Below, in pieces: positions 31,618 to 40,139 of a DNA stretch of 64,000 nt (positions are counted from its first letter, which is position 1; the number at the start of each line of letters is the position of its first letter). The notes beneath the pieces are model-generated. The model ran no database searches and was not told the DNA's origin. It saw only the letters and a program-made list of their open reading frames with translations. Position numbers and translations under genes: made by a program. This DNA comes from Microbacterium lacticum (GTDB taxonomy: Bacteria > Actinomycetota > Actinomycetes > Actinomycetales > Microbacteriaceae): positions 744,001 through 808,000 of the forward strand of contig NZ_VFPS01000001.1 of the NCBI RefSeq assembly GCF_006716815.1, written 5' to 3'.

Positions 31618-32274
31618 ATGGCAATGCACCCCGTCGAGACGCCCCGCGAGACACCCCCCGAGGCATCCACCACGCCCTCCGAAGCGACGACCGGTCGCGG
31701 TCTCGCGAAGGCGAAGCGTCAGGATGCCCTGCTCCGCGAAGCGGCCCGGCTGTTCGCCGCCCAGGGTTTCGACGGGGTGAGCCTCGAAGACCTCGGCGCG
31801 GCGGTCGGCATCAGCGGCCCCGCGGTCTACCGCCACTTCGCGAGCAAGCGCGCACTCCTCGGCGCGATCCTCGTGCGGACGAGCGAAGAACTGCTGAGCG
31901 GCGGGCTTCGGGTCGTCGAGGGCGGGGTGGATGCCTCGGATCAGCTGCGCGATCTCATCGACTTCCACGTCGACTTCGCCGTGTCGAGCGCCGACGTCAT
32001 CCGGGTGCACGATCGCGACCTCGCGCGCCTCGACGACGACGACCGGCACCGCGTGCGGCGGCTGCAGCGCGAGTACGTGGATGTCTGGACGAGCGTGCTC
32101 GCGCGCCTGCATCCGACCCGCCCCGCCCGCGACCTGCGCCTGCGCGCGCACGCGGGCTTCGGACTCATCAACTCGACGCCGTACTCGGTGCGGGCGCTGC
32201 GCGACGCGCCGTCCGAGGCCGACGTGCACGACATCCTCGCCGACATGGCCTTTGCCGCGCTCAGCGCGGACTGA
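31618..32274 (+). CDS. TetR/AcrR family transcriptional regulator
   Basis: 218 residues. After a 30-residue Pro/Thr-rich leader, the DNA-binding domain spans about 33-80: QDALLREAARLFAAQGFDGVSLEDLGAAVGISGPAVYRHFASKRALL. The ligand domain is similar in style to KstR2-type repressors, with the C-terminal TetR_C helices. An alternative ATG is at 31624. It is divergent from the acyl-CoA dehydrogenase operon with paired operators between, so it probably responds to an acyl-CoA of that pathway. A short tandem repeat follows the stop. Confidence 0.9.
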   Translation: MAMHPVETPRETPPEASTTPSEATTGRGLAKAKRQDALLREAARLFAAQGFDGVSLEDLGAAVGISGPAVYRHFASKRALLGAILVRTSEELLSGGLRVVEGGVDASDQLRDLIDFHVDFAVSSADVIRVHDRDLARLDDDDRHRVRRLQREYVDVWTSVLARLHPTRPARDLRLRAHAGFGLINSTPYSVRALRDAPSEADVHDILADMAFAALSAD

Positions 32275-32314
32275 GCGCGGACTGAGCGCGGACTGAGCGC
32301 GGACCGAGCGCGGA
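32263..32314. repeat. 11-base tandem repeat at the 3' end of the tetR gene
   Basis: AGCGCGGACTG is repeated about four times, the last unit slightly diverged (GGACCGAGCGCGG). It begins in the last codons of tetR and spans the stop, so unit slippage would change the C-terminus only marginally. Probably a replication-slippage product. Confidence 0.75.
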
Positions 32315-32400
32315 TGAGACGCGGGCCGACCGCCGACGGCGCCGCCGCGGCGCTCGACGGGCCGGGCGGCATGCGCACCGACCGGCCCGTCGCGCGCGGT

Positions 32401-33852
32401 TCAGCTCAGCAGCATCGCTCGCCCGGGTTCGCGCAGCACGTCGCCGACGGCGGCGAGGAAGCGCGCTCCCTGCTCGCCGTCGACGAGCCGGTGATCGAAC
32501 GACAGGCTGAGGGTCAGCACGTCGCGGAGGGCGATCTCGCCCTCGAACTCCCACGGGCGCCGCCGCACCGTGCCGAGCCCGAGGATCCCCGCCTCCGGCG
32601 GGTTGAGGATCGGCGTGCCGGCATCCACTCCGAACACGCCGAAGTTCGTGATCGAGAACGTGCCCCCGCTGAGCGACGCGGGCGTCGCGCGCCCGGCGCG
32701 TGCGGTCGCGGCCAGGTCTCGGATCGCCTCGGCGAGCTGCGGCAGCGTCAGCCGATCGGCATCGGGGATGTTCGGCACGATGAGCCCCCGCTCGGTCGCC
32801 GCGGCGATTCCGAGGTTCACGTAATGGTGGGTGACGATCTCGCCGGCCTCTTCGTCCCAGCTCGATCCGAGCGTCGGCTCCGCGCGGAGCGCGAGACACG
32901 CCGCCTTCGCCGCGACGGCGAGCAGGCCGATGCGCTGCTCGGCGAACCGGGGGTCGGCGCGCAGACCCGCGATGAACCGCGTCGTCTCGGTCACGTCGAC
33001 CTCGAGGAAGCACGTGACGTGCGGGGCGGTGAAGGCGCTCCGCACCATCGCCGCGGCGGTGGCCTTGCGCACGCCCCGGATCGGCGTGCGCGTCTCGCGG
33101 GTGCCGTCATGCGATGGGCCGCGCGGCGCGTCCGGAACCTGCGGCTGCGCAGGCTGCGGGGCCGCGGGCATCCGCGTGGCGAAACGCTCGACGTCCTCAC
33201 GGCGGATGACGGCGGTGACTCCGGATGCCTCGACGAGGGCGAGGTCGACGCCGAGCTGCTTGGCGAGCTGGCGGACCGGCGGTGTCGACCGGGGGCGCTC
33301 GTGGCGCACGTCGAGCGGCGGCGCGCTGTCGACGATGTCGTGCGGCGCCGCGGCGAGCACGGCGGTGTCGGATGCCCCGGACCGGCCGTGCTCGCCGAGC
33401 GCAGCACCGGCGCCTCGCCGCACCGCTCGCCGCTGCGGGCGTCCCTGCGCCCGCGGAGCGGCGCCGTATCCGACGAGGTTCGGCACGGCCTTCTCGGGTT
33501 CTGCGGCCTCCGACTCGGCCGAAGCCGGTTCGGCCGACGCCTCGGGCTCCGTCGATGCGGGTGCCTCCGCCTCGGGCTGCACCGGCGCGGACGCCGCCTC
33601 CCCAGGCTCCTCCCCCGGCACACCGATGACGATCAGCGGGCTGCCGACCGCGACGACGTCACCGGCCGCGGCGTGCAGCGTCTGCACGGTGCCGGCAAAC
33701 GGCGAGGGCAGCTCGACGATCGCCTTCGCGGTCTCGACCTCCGCGATCGGCTGGTTGAGGGTGACCTCGTCGCCTTCGGCGACCAGCCACTGCACGATCT
33801 CGGCCTCGGGCAGTCCCTCGCCGAGATCGGGCAGCCGGAACTCCGCGTTCAC
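32401..33852 (-). CDS. Dihydrolipoamide acyltransferase (E2) of a 2-oxoacid dehydrogenase complex
   Basis: 483 residues from GTG 33852 (GGAGGTGGCCCT upstream). One lipoyl domain, residues 1-76, with the lipoyl Lys in EVETAKAIVELPSPFAG; an Ala/Glu/Pro-rich linker (about 80-170); a peripheral subunit-binding domain STPPVRQLAKQLGVDLALVEASG; and the catalytic domain with IRGVRKATAAAMVRSAFTAPHV and FDHRLVDGEQG (catalytic His and Asp). The single lipoyl domain and the E1-alpha/E1-beta gene order indicate the branched-chain (Bkd) type, transferring acyl groups to CoA. It overlaps E1-beta by four bases. Confidence 0.92.
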   Translation of the reverse strand: MNAEFRLPDLGEGLPEAEIVQWLVAEGDEVTLNQPIAEVETAKAIVELPSPFAGTVQTLHAAAGDVVAVGSPLIVIGVPGEEPGEAASAPVQPEAEAPASTEPEASAEPASAESEAAEPEKAVPNLVGYGAAPRAQGRPQRRAVRRGAGAALGEHGRSGASDTAVLAAAPHDIVDSAPPLDVRHERPRSTPPVRQLAKQLGVDLALVEASGVTAVIRREDVERFATRMPAAPQPAQPQVPDAPRGPSHDGTRETRTPIRGVRKATAAAMVRSAFTAPHVTCFLEVDVTETTRFIAGLRADPRFAEQRIGLLAVAAKAACLALRAEPTLGSSWDEEAGEIVTHHYVNLGIAAATERGLIVPNIPDADRLTLPQLAEAIRDLAATARAGRATPASLSGGTFSITNFGVFGVDAGTPILNPPEAGILGLGTVRRRPWEFEGEIALRDVLTLSLSFDHRLVDGEQGARFLAAVGDVLREPGRAMLLS

Positions 33853-34886
33853 AGGGCCACCTCCGAGAGGCTGTTGGGGCGGTCGAGCACCCGGTCGACC
33901 GCGTCGAGGATGCGGTCGAGATCGGGAAGGTGGTGCTTCTCGAGCTTCGCCGGCGGATACGGGATGTCGTGCCCGGTGACGCGCACGGGCGCCGCTTCGA
34001 GGTGGTGGAAACACTGCTCGGTGATGCTCGCGATGAGCTCCGCGCCGACGCCCGCCTCGCCGCCCGCCTCGTGCGTGACGACCATCCGACCGGTCTTCCG
34101 CACCGACGCCGACAGCGTGCGGTAGTCGACGGGCGACAGCGAGCGCAGGTCGACGACCTCGATCGACACACCGTCGTCTTCGGCCGCCGTCGCGGCATCC
34201 ATCGCCGTCGTGACCTGCGCACCGTACGCGACGAGCGTGACGTCCGACCCCTCGCGCACCACGCGCGCGAGCCCCATCGGGGCCGCGTCGGCGATGTCGG
34301 CGCCGAGGTCGACGGCACCCTTGGTGTGATAGAGCCGCTTCGGCTCGAAGAAGACGACCGGGTCGTCGCACGCGATCGCCTGCTGCAGCATCGTGTACGC
34401 GTCCTGCGGGTTCGAGACGGCCACGACCCGGAGGCCCGCGGTGTGCACGAAGTAGGCCTCGGGCGATTCGGAGTGGTGCTCGGCCGCGCCCACGCCGCCC
34501 GCCCACGGGATGCGGATCGTGATCGGCATGTTCACCTGTCCGCGGGTGCGGTAGTGGAGCTTCGCCACCTGGCACACGATCTGATCGAATGCCGGGTAGA
34601 CGAACCCGTCGAACTGGATCTCGACGACCGGGCGGAACCCGCGATACGCGAGACCGACGGCGGTGCCGACGATGCCCGACTCGGCGAGCGGGGTGTCGAT
34701 GACCCGACCCGCGCCGAACTCGTCGAGGAGTCCGTCGGTGATCCGGAAGACGCCGCCGAGACGGCCGATGTCCTCCCCCATGACGACCACTCGGTCGTCG
34801 CCGGTCATGGCGGAGCGGAGGCCCGCGGTGAGCGCCTTCCCCATCGTGAGGGTCGCGGGTCCGGCGGCGGTGTGCTGCTCGGTCAT
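33849..34886 (-). CDS. 2-oxoacid dehydrogenase E1 component, beta subunit
   Basis: 345 residues. Transketolase-type pyrimidine-binding motifs: MGKALTAGLRSAMTGDDRVVVMGEDIG (catalytic Glu), DTPLAESGIVGTAVGLAYRGFRPV, and IRIPWAGGVGAAEHHSESPEAYF; the C-terminal domain has TLVAYGAQV and VVDLRSLSPVDYRTLSASVRKTGR. With E1-alpha it binds thiamine diphosphate and decarboxylates a branched-chain 2-oxoacid (or pyruvate). It starts immediately after the E1-alpha stop and overlaps E2, so subunits are co-translated. Confidence 0.94.
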   Translation of the reverse strand: MTEQHTAAGPATLTMGKALTAGLRSAMTGDDRVVVMGEDIGRLGGVFRITDGLLDEFGAGRVIDTPLAESGIVGTAVGLAYRGFRPVVEIQFDGFVYPAFDQIVCQVAKLHYRTRGQVNMPITIRIPWAGGVGAAEHHSESPEAYFVHTAGLRVVAVSNPQDAYTMLQQAIACDDPVVFFEPKRLYHTKGAVDLGADIADAAPMGLARVVREGSDVTLVAYGAQVTTAMDAATAAEDDGVSIEVVDLRSLSPVDYRTLSASVRKTGRMVVTHEAGGEAGVGAELIASITEQCFHHLEAAPVRVTGHDIPYPPAKLEKHHLPDLDRILDAVDRVLDRPNSLSEVAL

Positions 34887-34887
34887 C

Positions 34888-36021
34888 TCACACCTCCTCG
34901 TCGGCGAAGCCGTCGAGGTAGGCCGCGAACCGCTCGCGCTGCCGCCCGAGGCCGACGTGCGGCTCGGCGTACACGTCGTCGAGCACCTCGATCGCGGGGC
35001 GCGACTGCGCCGTGAGCGCCGCCTCGCGCATGCCCGCCGCGAGAGCGTCTCCGGCGGCCGCCACCTCGTCGGCGAAGGCGTCGTCCCACGCCGAGGTGCG
35101 GCGGAGGTGCGCCTCGAGCCGCGTGAGCGGGTCGCGGCTGCGCCACAGCTCCAGTTCGGATGCCTCGCGGTAGCGGGTCGGGTCGTCGGAGGTCGTGTGC
35201 GGACCCATCCGGTAGGTCACCGCCTCGATGAACGCGGGACCCTCACCCGAGCGGGCCCGGTCGAGCGCCCACCGCATCGCGGCGGTGCAGGCGATCGCGT
35301 CGTTGCCGTCGACGCGCATGCTCGGGATGCCGAAGGCGGGCGCCCTCCCCGCGATCGGGAAGCGCGACTGCACGGACACCGGCTCGGAGATCGCCCACTG
35401 GTTGTTCGAGCAGACGAAGACCACCGGCGCGCGGAACGAGGAGGCGAACACCATCGCCTCGTTGACGTCGCCCTGGCTCGTCGCGCCGTCACCGAAGTAG
35501 GCGACCGCGACCTGGTCGGTACCGTCCCGCTGGATGCCCATGGCGTAGCCGACGGCGTGCAGCGACTGGGCGCCGATGATGATCTGCGGCGTCGCGACGT
35601 GCAGGGCGTACGGGTCGAACGTGCCGTGCACCTCACCGCGCCAGCCGAGCACGAGCTCGGCGGCGCTCGCCCCGCGCGTGACGAGCACGCCGAGCTCGCG
35701 GTAGCTCGGGAAGAGGAAGTCGTCGCCGCGGCAGGCCCGGGCGCTCGCGACCTGGATCGCCTCCTGCCCCTGCGCGGGCGCCCACAGACCGAGGTGGCCT
35801 TGACGCTGGAGGGCGACGCCCTCGCCGTCGAGGCGCCGCGTGATCGCCATGTCGCGGTAGAGGGCGCGAAGGGCCGGCGCGTCGAGTACCAGTGCGGCGC
35901 CGGTGCCGTCCACCCAGGCATCCAGGCGCGGATCGGCGATGCGGTCGCCGATCGGGGTGAGCAGTTGCGCGACGGAATCGGTGTCGGCCGCGTGCATCGG
36001 ATCGATGGTCAGGGTGTGCAT
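34888..36021 (-). CDS. 2-oxoacid dehydrogenase E1 component, alpha subunit
   Basis: 377 residues from ATG 36021, with GGAG nine bases upstream; in-frame codons further upstream lack a site. The thiamine-diphosphate motif is YFGDGATSQGDVNEAMVFASSF, ending with NNQWAISEP. Other landmarks are LGLWAPAQGQEAIQVAS, ALHVATPQIIIGAQSLHAVG (active-site loop) and VTYRMGPHTTSDDPTRYR (phosphorylation-loop equivalent), which favours a branched-chain 2-oxoacid substrate over pyruvate. First gene of the operon; a palindrome and an Lrp-family regulator lie upstream. Confidence 0.93.
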   Translation of the reverse strand: MHTLTIDPMHAADTDSVAQLLTPIGDRIADPRLDAWVDGTGAALVLDAPALRALYRDMAITRRLDGEGVALQRQGHLGLWAPAQGQEAIQVASARACRGDDFLFPSYRELGVLVTRGASAAELVLGWRGEVHGTFDPYALHVATPQIIIGAQSLHAVGYAMGIQRDGTDQVAVAYFGDGATSQGDVNEAMVFASSFRAPVVFVCSNNQWAISEPVSVQSRFPIAGRAPAFGIPSMRVDGNDAIACTAAMRWALDRARSGEGPAFIEAVTYRMGPHTTSDDPTRYREASELELWRSRDPLTRLEAHLRRTSAWDDAFADEVAAAGDALAAGMREAALTAQSRPAIEVLDDVYAEPHVGLGRQRERFAAYLDGFADEEV

Positions 36022-36125
36022 CGTCGTCACTCCTTCGGCGGGGCGCGGGGGTCTCGTGGACCCGGCGCTTCCGGACGCCGGCATCGTCGCCGGCTGATCC
36101 CGAGGCTACGTCCGCCCCGCACGTC

Positions 36126-36152
36126 GCTCAAGCATCCGACCCACGCTTGAGC
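36126..36152. promoter_or_regulatory. Palindrome between the E1-E2-type operon and the Lrp gene
   Basis: GCTCAAGC (36126-36133) and GCTTGAGC (36145-36152) are exact complements 11 bases apart. They lie in the divergent promoter region, 45 bases before the Lrp/AsnC start and about 100 before the E1-alpha start. This is a good candidate site for the adjacent Lrp-type regulator, as in BkdR-controlled branched-chain 2-oxoacid operons. Confidence 0.55.
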
Positions 36153-36197
36153 ATGTTGCGCAGTGGACGGGTGTCAGTCCTGATACCGTTGTGCACT

Positions 36198-36671
36198 ATG
36201 GGATCCCTGGACCGCGTCGACCTCGACCTGCTGAAGGCACTCGCCGATGACCACCGGGCGACCGTCGTCGCTCTCGCCGACCGGCTCGGCCTCTCCCGCA
36301 ACACCGTGCAGGCGCGGATGGCGCGCCTGGAGCGCTCGGGGGTCTTCCAGTCGTTCGAGCGCGCCATGTCGCCGGCGGCGCTCGGGCTGCCGATCGAGGC
36401 GATGGTCAGCGTCATCGTGCGCCAGGCGGACATCCCCCGCATCACGGCGGAGATCGCCGAGATCCCGGAGGTCATCCAGGCGCACGGCCTCAGCGGTCAG
36501 ATCGATCTCATGGTGCGCGTCGCGGCGCGCGACACCCAGCACCTGTTCGACGTCGACGCGCGCATCCTGTCGATCGAGGGCGTCGAGCGCACCGAGACCT
36601 CCCTCGTCATGGGCGAGGTGATCGGCTACCGGATCCGGCCGATTCTGGAGTCGGTGCGCCGCGAGCAGTGA
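36198..36671 (+). CDS. Lrp/AsnC family transcriptional regulator
   Basis: 157 residues from ATG 36198. N-terminal winged helix (DRVDLDLLKALADDHRATVVALADRLGLSRNTVQARMARLERSGVF) and C-terminal RAM/AsnC ligand domain (IEAMVSVIVRQADIP, VIQAHGLSGQIDLMVRVAARD). An earlier in-frame ATG at 36147 lies inside the palindrome and is unlikely to be used. There is no ribosome site at 36198 and GATACCGT about 15 bases upstream may be a -10, so the transcript may be leaderless. Being divergent from the branched-chain 2-oxoacid dehydrogenase operon, it probably regulates that operon in response to an amino acid. Confidence 0.88.
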   Translation: MGSLDRVDLDLLKALADDHRATVVALADRLGLSRNTVQARMARLERSGVFQSFERAMSPAALGLPIEAMVSVIVRQADIPRITAEIAEIPEVIQAHGLSGQIDLMVRVAARDTQHLFDVDARILSIEGVERTETSLVMGEVIGYRIRPILESVRREQ

Positions 36672-37689
36672 GGGCGTCCGCCTCCGCGGCATCCAATCGC
36701 ACCAGCACGACGCCGGCGAGCAGCACGACGCCGCCGACGAACTGGATCGGGGCCAGGGTCTCGCCGAGCAGCAGCCACGCGAAGCCGAGGGCGAAGAGCA
36801 CCTCGCTGAGTCCGATGAACGACGCGAGACGCGACCCCACGCGCGGCACCGCCATCACCCCGAGCGCGTAGCCGAGGGTCGTGGCGACCGCGCCCACCCA
36901 GAGGATCGGCAGGATGCCCGGGACGTCGATCCCGCGGAAGGTCACCGTCACGGCCGGGGCGGCGAACGGGATCGCCCCGACCGCGGCCACCACCGCCATC
37001 GTGAGCGCTCCGATGATCAGCCCGCCGGCGGCGAGGGCGAGCGGCGGCAGGTCGTCGCCGGTGCGCTCGCTCATCGTGAAGTAGACGCACACCGTCACCG
37101 CGGCCCCGAGCGCGAGGAGCGTGCCGAGGAGGTCGAAGCGCGCGCCGGAGACATCCACCACCAGCACGAGGCCGACGACGGCCACGACCGATCCGATCAG
37201 CACGAGCCGCGAGGGCGCGCGTCGGGTGCGCAGCCAGACGAACCCGACGAGCAGCACCGGGGCGAGGTACTGGATGAGCAGGGCCACCGCGACGGGCATG
37301 CGCTGCATGGCAGAGAAGAAGAGGAGCTGGCACCCCGCGACCGGGATCAGGCCGAAGGCGAGGAGCGAGCGCCAGTGCCGCCGCAGGAACGAGCGTTCGC
37401 GCCGCACCGCGGCGATCAGCGCCGGCGAGAGGATCAGGCCGGCGAGCCCCATCCGCACGAGGAGCGCCGCCGACAGCGACCAGCCCGCCCCGAGCAGCGG
37501 TTTGACGAGCGGCCCGCTCGACGAGAACGCGAGGGCCGAGACGACGGCGATGACGATGCCGCCCGTGCGGTGTCGCGCGATCGGACGGGTGCCCGGCGCG
37601 TTCACCGGGAGCGGCAGCGCGGGCGAGGTCGAGGCGATGATCTCGATGGGGGCGGTCTGGGTCACCGGCGGTCCTGCCAGGGATGTCAT
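36607..37689 (-). CDS. EamA/DMT family permease
   Basis: 360 residues from ATG 37689, with ten predicted helices in two EamA repeats: GIVIAVVSALAFSSSGPLVKPLL to VLLVGFVWL, then LVLIGSVVAVVGLVLVVDVSG to FVGGVVLLAGVVLV. Members of the drug/metabolite transporter superfamily (RhaT/YdcZ/EamA) export or import small metabolites; substrate unknown. Its 3' end overlaps the Lrp gene by 65 bases in convergent orientation. Confidence 0.88.
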   Translation of the reverse strand: MTSLAGPPVTQTAPIEIIASTSPALPLPVNAPGTRPIARHRTGGIVIAVVSALAFSSSGPLVKPLLGAGWSLSAALLVRMGLAGLILSPALIAAVRRERSFLRRHWRSLLAFGLIPVAGCQLLFFSAMQRMPVAVALLIQYLAPVLLVGFVWLRTRRAPSRLVLIGSVVAVVGLVLVVDVSGARFDLLGTLLALGAAVTVCVYFTMSERTGDDLPPLALAAGGLIIGALTMAVVAAVGAIPFAAPAVTVTFRGIDVPGILPILWVGAVATTLGYALGVMAVPRVGSRLASFIGLSEVLFALGFAWLLLGETLAPIQFVGGVVLLAGVVLVRLDAAEADALTARGAPTPESAGSGSRSPRP

Positions 37690-37744
37690 GAGTGAACCGT
37701 GCGTACACTGGTGACTGTACTGCCGATGAATGTCAGGAGTCAAT

Positions 37745-38305
37745 ATGGTTTTCATCCATGACACGGAGATGTCGCTGCGGGTCGCGGCGGCCCTCGTGAA
37801 CACGCTGCCCGAAACCGATTCCGACGGCATGGACCGGCTCGTCACCCAGGCCGACTTCGACGCCTATCTCGACGAGTACGCCTACACCGGCACCTTCCAC
37901 CGCGACGACGAGGAGCTGGAGGCGGTGCGCGACAATCGCCCGCGGCTGTTCGAGCTGTGGAGCGTCGGCCGCGACGAGGCGGTGCCCCTCGTGAACGCCA
38001 TGCTCCGCGATGGGCAGGCACTCCCCCAGCTCGTCCGCCACGACGAGTTCGACTGGCACATCCACGCCACCGAGTCCGAGGCGCCGCTGTCGGTGCGCAT
38101 GCTCGTCGAGTCGGCGCTCGCGTTCGTCGACGTCATCCGCTCCGACCAGTGGGATCGTGTGCGCGTCTGCGCGGCGGACGACTGCGAGTCGGTCTACGTC
38201 GACTTCTCCAAGAACGGGTCGAAGCGCTACTGCGACACCGGCAACTGCGGCAACCGCATGAACGTCATCGCGTACCGGCGCCGGAAGGCCGAAGAAAGCG
38301 CCTGA
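37745..38305 (+). CDS. CGNR zinc-finger protein
   Basis: 186 residues from ATG 37745 (AGGAG upstream). An N-terminal ABATE/DUF1470-like domain is followed by a C-terminal zinc finger (about 145-180): VCAADDCESVYVDFSKNG, RYCDTGNCGNRMNVIAYRRR, containing the CGNR tetrad and four cysteines. Such proteins are putative stress-linked transcription regulators in Actinobacteria. It is divergent from the EamA permease gene, which may be its target. The 3' end overlaps the hydrolase gene by 41 bases, convergently. Confidence 0.9.
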   Translation: MVFIHDTEMSLRVAAALVNTLPETDSDGMDRLVTQADFDAYLDEYAYTGTFHRDDEELEAVRDNRPRLFELWSVGRDEAVPLVNAMLRDGQALPQLVRHDEFDWHIHATESEAPLSVRMLVESALAFVDVIRSDQWDRVRVCAADDCESVYVDFSKNGSKRYCDTGNCGNRMNVIAYRRRKAEESA

Positions 38306-39164
38306 CCGCGGATGCCGCGACCTGCGGCGTCTCGTAGTGGATCAGGTGCCCGACGTCGGCGATCTCGACGAGCTCGGCGTCGGGGAAGAGCGTCTGCAGA
38401 TGCCGCTCCGCCTCGATCGGCGTGATGTCGTCCTTATCGGCGGCGATGAGGAGCGTCGGCTGGGCGATCTGCGGCGCGAAGCGGCGCACGTCGTTCGAGA
38501 CCGACGCGACGAACCCCTCGTGCAGCACGTCGCGGTCGCTGAATTTCGAGAAGTAGGTGTCGTGCTGGTCGTGGATGAAGGCGAGCAGCGCCTTATCGCG
38601 CGTCTTCGCCATCGACAGGCTCATGACGCGCACGATGACGCCGTTCCGCAGCAGCGCGTCGCCGAGCCGCCGCGGCAGCTTCGCGCCCGCCCAGTAGTAG
38701 AAGACGGCGAGGCGGGTGAGGATGCCTCGGGGCCCCTCGAGCGCGGGCGCGCCGATCGGGTTGACGAGGATCACCTGGGGGGTGTCGAGCCCGCCCGCGA
38801 CCGCCGCGGCGACGACGATCGAGCCGAACGAGTGTCCGAGCACCGGGGCGCCGGGGGCGACCTGCGCCGCGAACGCCGTGAGCCACGCGGCATAGGTGTC
38901 GAGGTCGTGGGTGCGACCGGGCAGCGGATCGGTGTCGCCGAAGCCGGGGAGATCGGGCGAGATCACCCGCACCCCGTCGAGGTGCGCGACGACGGGCTCG
39001 AGCCCGTGGTGGTCGCCGCGGTAGCCGTGCACCGCGAGGAGCGTCGTCTCGGCGTCCGCGTCGCCGTACACCCAGTACGCCGTGGTTCCCCCGAGCACCG
39101 CGATCTCGCGGCGTTCGACGGGAATCGCGGCCAGCCGCTCGGCGTACGGGGAGGGCACGGTCAT
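38265..39164 (-). CDS. Alpha/beta-fold hydrolase
   Basis: 299 residues. Core motifs: LLAVHGYRGDHHGLEPV (oxyanion region), VISPDLPGFGDTDPL, nucleophile elbow LGHSFGSIVV (Ser about 113), Asp in IAADKDDITPI, and His in VGHLIHYETP. A lid-like insert (YYWAGAKLPRRLGDALLR) suggests a lipase-type substrate, but none can be named. No signal peptide. The 3' end runs convergently into the CGNR gene. Confidence 0.9.
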   Translation of the reverse strand: MTVPSPYAERLAAIPVERREIAVLGGTTAYWVYGDADAETTLLAVHGYRGDHHGLEPVVAHLDGVRVISPDLPGFGDTDPLPGRTHDLDTYAAWLTAFAAQVAPGAPVLGHSFGSIVVAAAVAGGLDTPQVILVNPIGAPALEGPRGILTRLAVFYYWAGAKLPRRLGDALLRNGVIVRVMSLSMAKTRDKALLAFIHDQHDTYFSKFSDRDVLHEGFVASVSNDVRRFAPQIAQPTLLIAADKDDITPIEAERHLQTLFPDAELVEIADVGHLIHYETPQVAASAVRRFLRPSGAGTR

Positions 39165-39230
39165 CCTTCGAGTCTACGAGTGCCGCGTGGCGTCGCCGCG
39201 CTGTCGGAGGTCGGGCATACCGTCGAAGGC

Positions 39231-40058
39231 ATGGACCATGGGGAGCAGCTGCCGCTCTGGGATGACGCGGCGGACGAGCCGGCGGGCGTCCCCCCGCGCC
39301 GCGCGCTCGATGAGACACGCCCCGCCGAGGCATCCGTCGCCAAGGCATCCGTCGCTCAGCCCTCGGCGCGCGCCGCGCACTGGACCGACGCCGTCGGCGT
39401 GTTCGACCTGGAGACGACCGGCGTCGACGTCACGTCCGACCGCATCGTGACGGCGCACGTCGGCCTGCTCGGACCCGACGGGTCGGCCCGGTCTGCACGC
39501 TCGTGGCTGAGCGATCCGGGCGTCGAGATCCCCGAGGGTGCCACGGCGGTGCACGGCATCACGACCGAGCACGCACGGCGGCACGGCCGCCCCGCCGCCG
39601 AGGTCGTCGCGGAGGTCGTCGGCGCGCTCCGCGAGCTCTTCGCCGCCGGCGTGCCGGTGGTGGCCTACAACGCGCCGTACGACTTCTCGCTGCTCAAGTA
39701 CGAGGCGCTCCGGCACGGCGTCGCGCCGATCCTCGACCCCACGCCGGTGATCGATCCGCTCGTGCTCGACAAGGCGCACGATCGCTACCGGAAGGGCAAG
39801 CGCACGCTCGAGGTGGTCGCCGCGCACTACGCCGTTCCGCTCGTCGGCGCGCACGATGCGGCGGCGGATGCCATCGCCGCGGGCCGCGTCGCGCAGGCGC
39901 TCGCGCGCCGGTTCGGGCTCGCGGCGCCGGTGCACGAGCTGCACACCCAGCAGATCGGCTGGGCGCGCACGCAGGCGGAGAGCCTGACGGAGTACTTCAT
40001 CCGGGTCGGCCGACTCGACCCGACCGACGCCGTCGACGGCAGCTGGCCGATCCGCTGA
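39231..40058 (+). CDS. 3'-5' exonuclease, DNA polymerase III epsilon (DnaQ) type
   Basis: 275 residues. After a 50-residue Ala/Pro-rich leader, the exonuclease domain carries DEDDh motifs: GVFDLETTGVDVTSDRIV (Exo I), VAYNAPYDFSLLKYEAL (Exo II), and GAHDAAADAIAAGRVA (Exo III). It is a stand-alone nuclease of the DnaQ family rather than a replication subunit and could act in repair or RNA decay. Start ATG 39231; the preceding GCATACCGT may be a -10 for a short-leader mRNA. Confidence 0.9.
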   Translation: MDHGEQLPLWDDAADEPAGVPPRRALDETRPAEASVAKASVAQPSARAAHWTDAVGVFDLETTGVDVTSDRIVTAHVGLLGPDGSARSARSWLSDPGVEIPEGATAVHGITTEHARRHGRPAAEVVAEVVGALRELFAAGVPVVAYNAPYDFSLLKYEALRHGVAPILDPTPVIDPLVLDKAHDRYRKGKRTLEVVAAHYAVPLVGAHDAAADAIAAGRVAQALARRFGLAAPVHELHTQQIGWARTQAESLTEYFIRVGRLDPTDAVDGSWPIR

Positions 40059-40139
40059 TCCGTCCGCGGGTGGGGATCGCCAGACGGCATCACCGGACGG
40101 AGCCGGCCGGCGTGATCGGCCGGTGTGGCCGGTGCGTGA

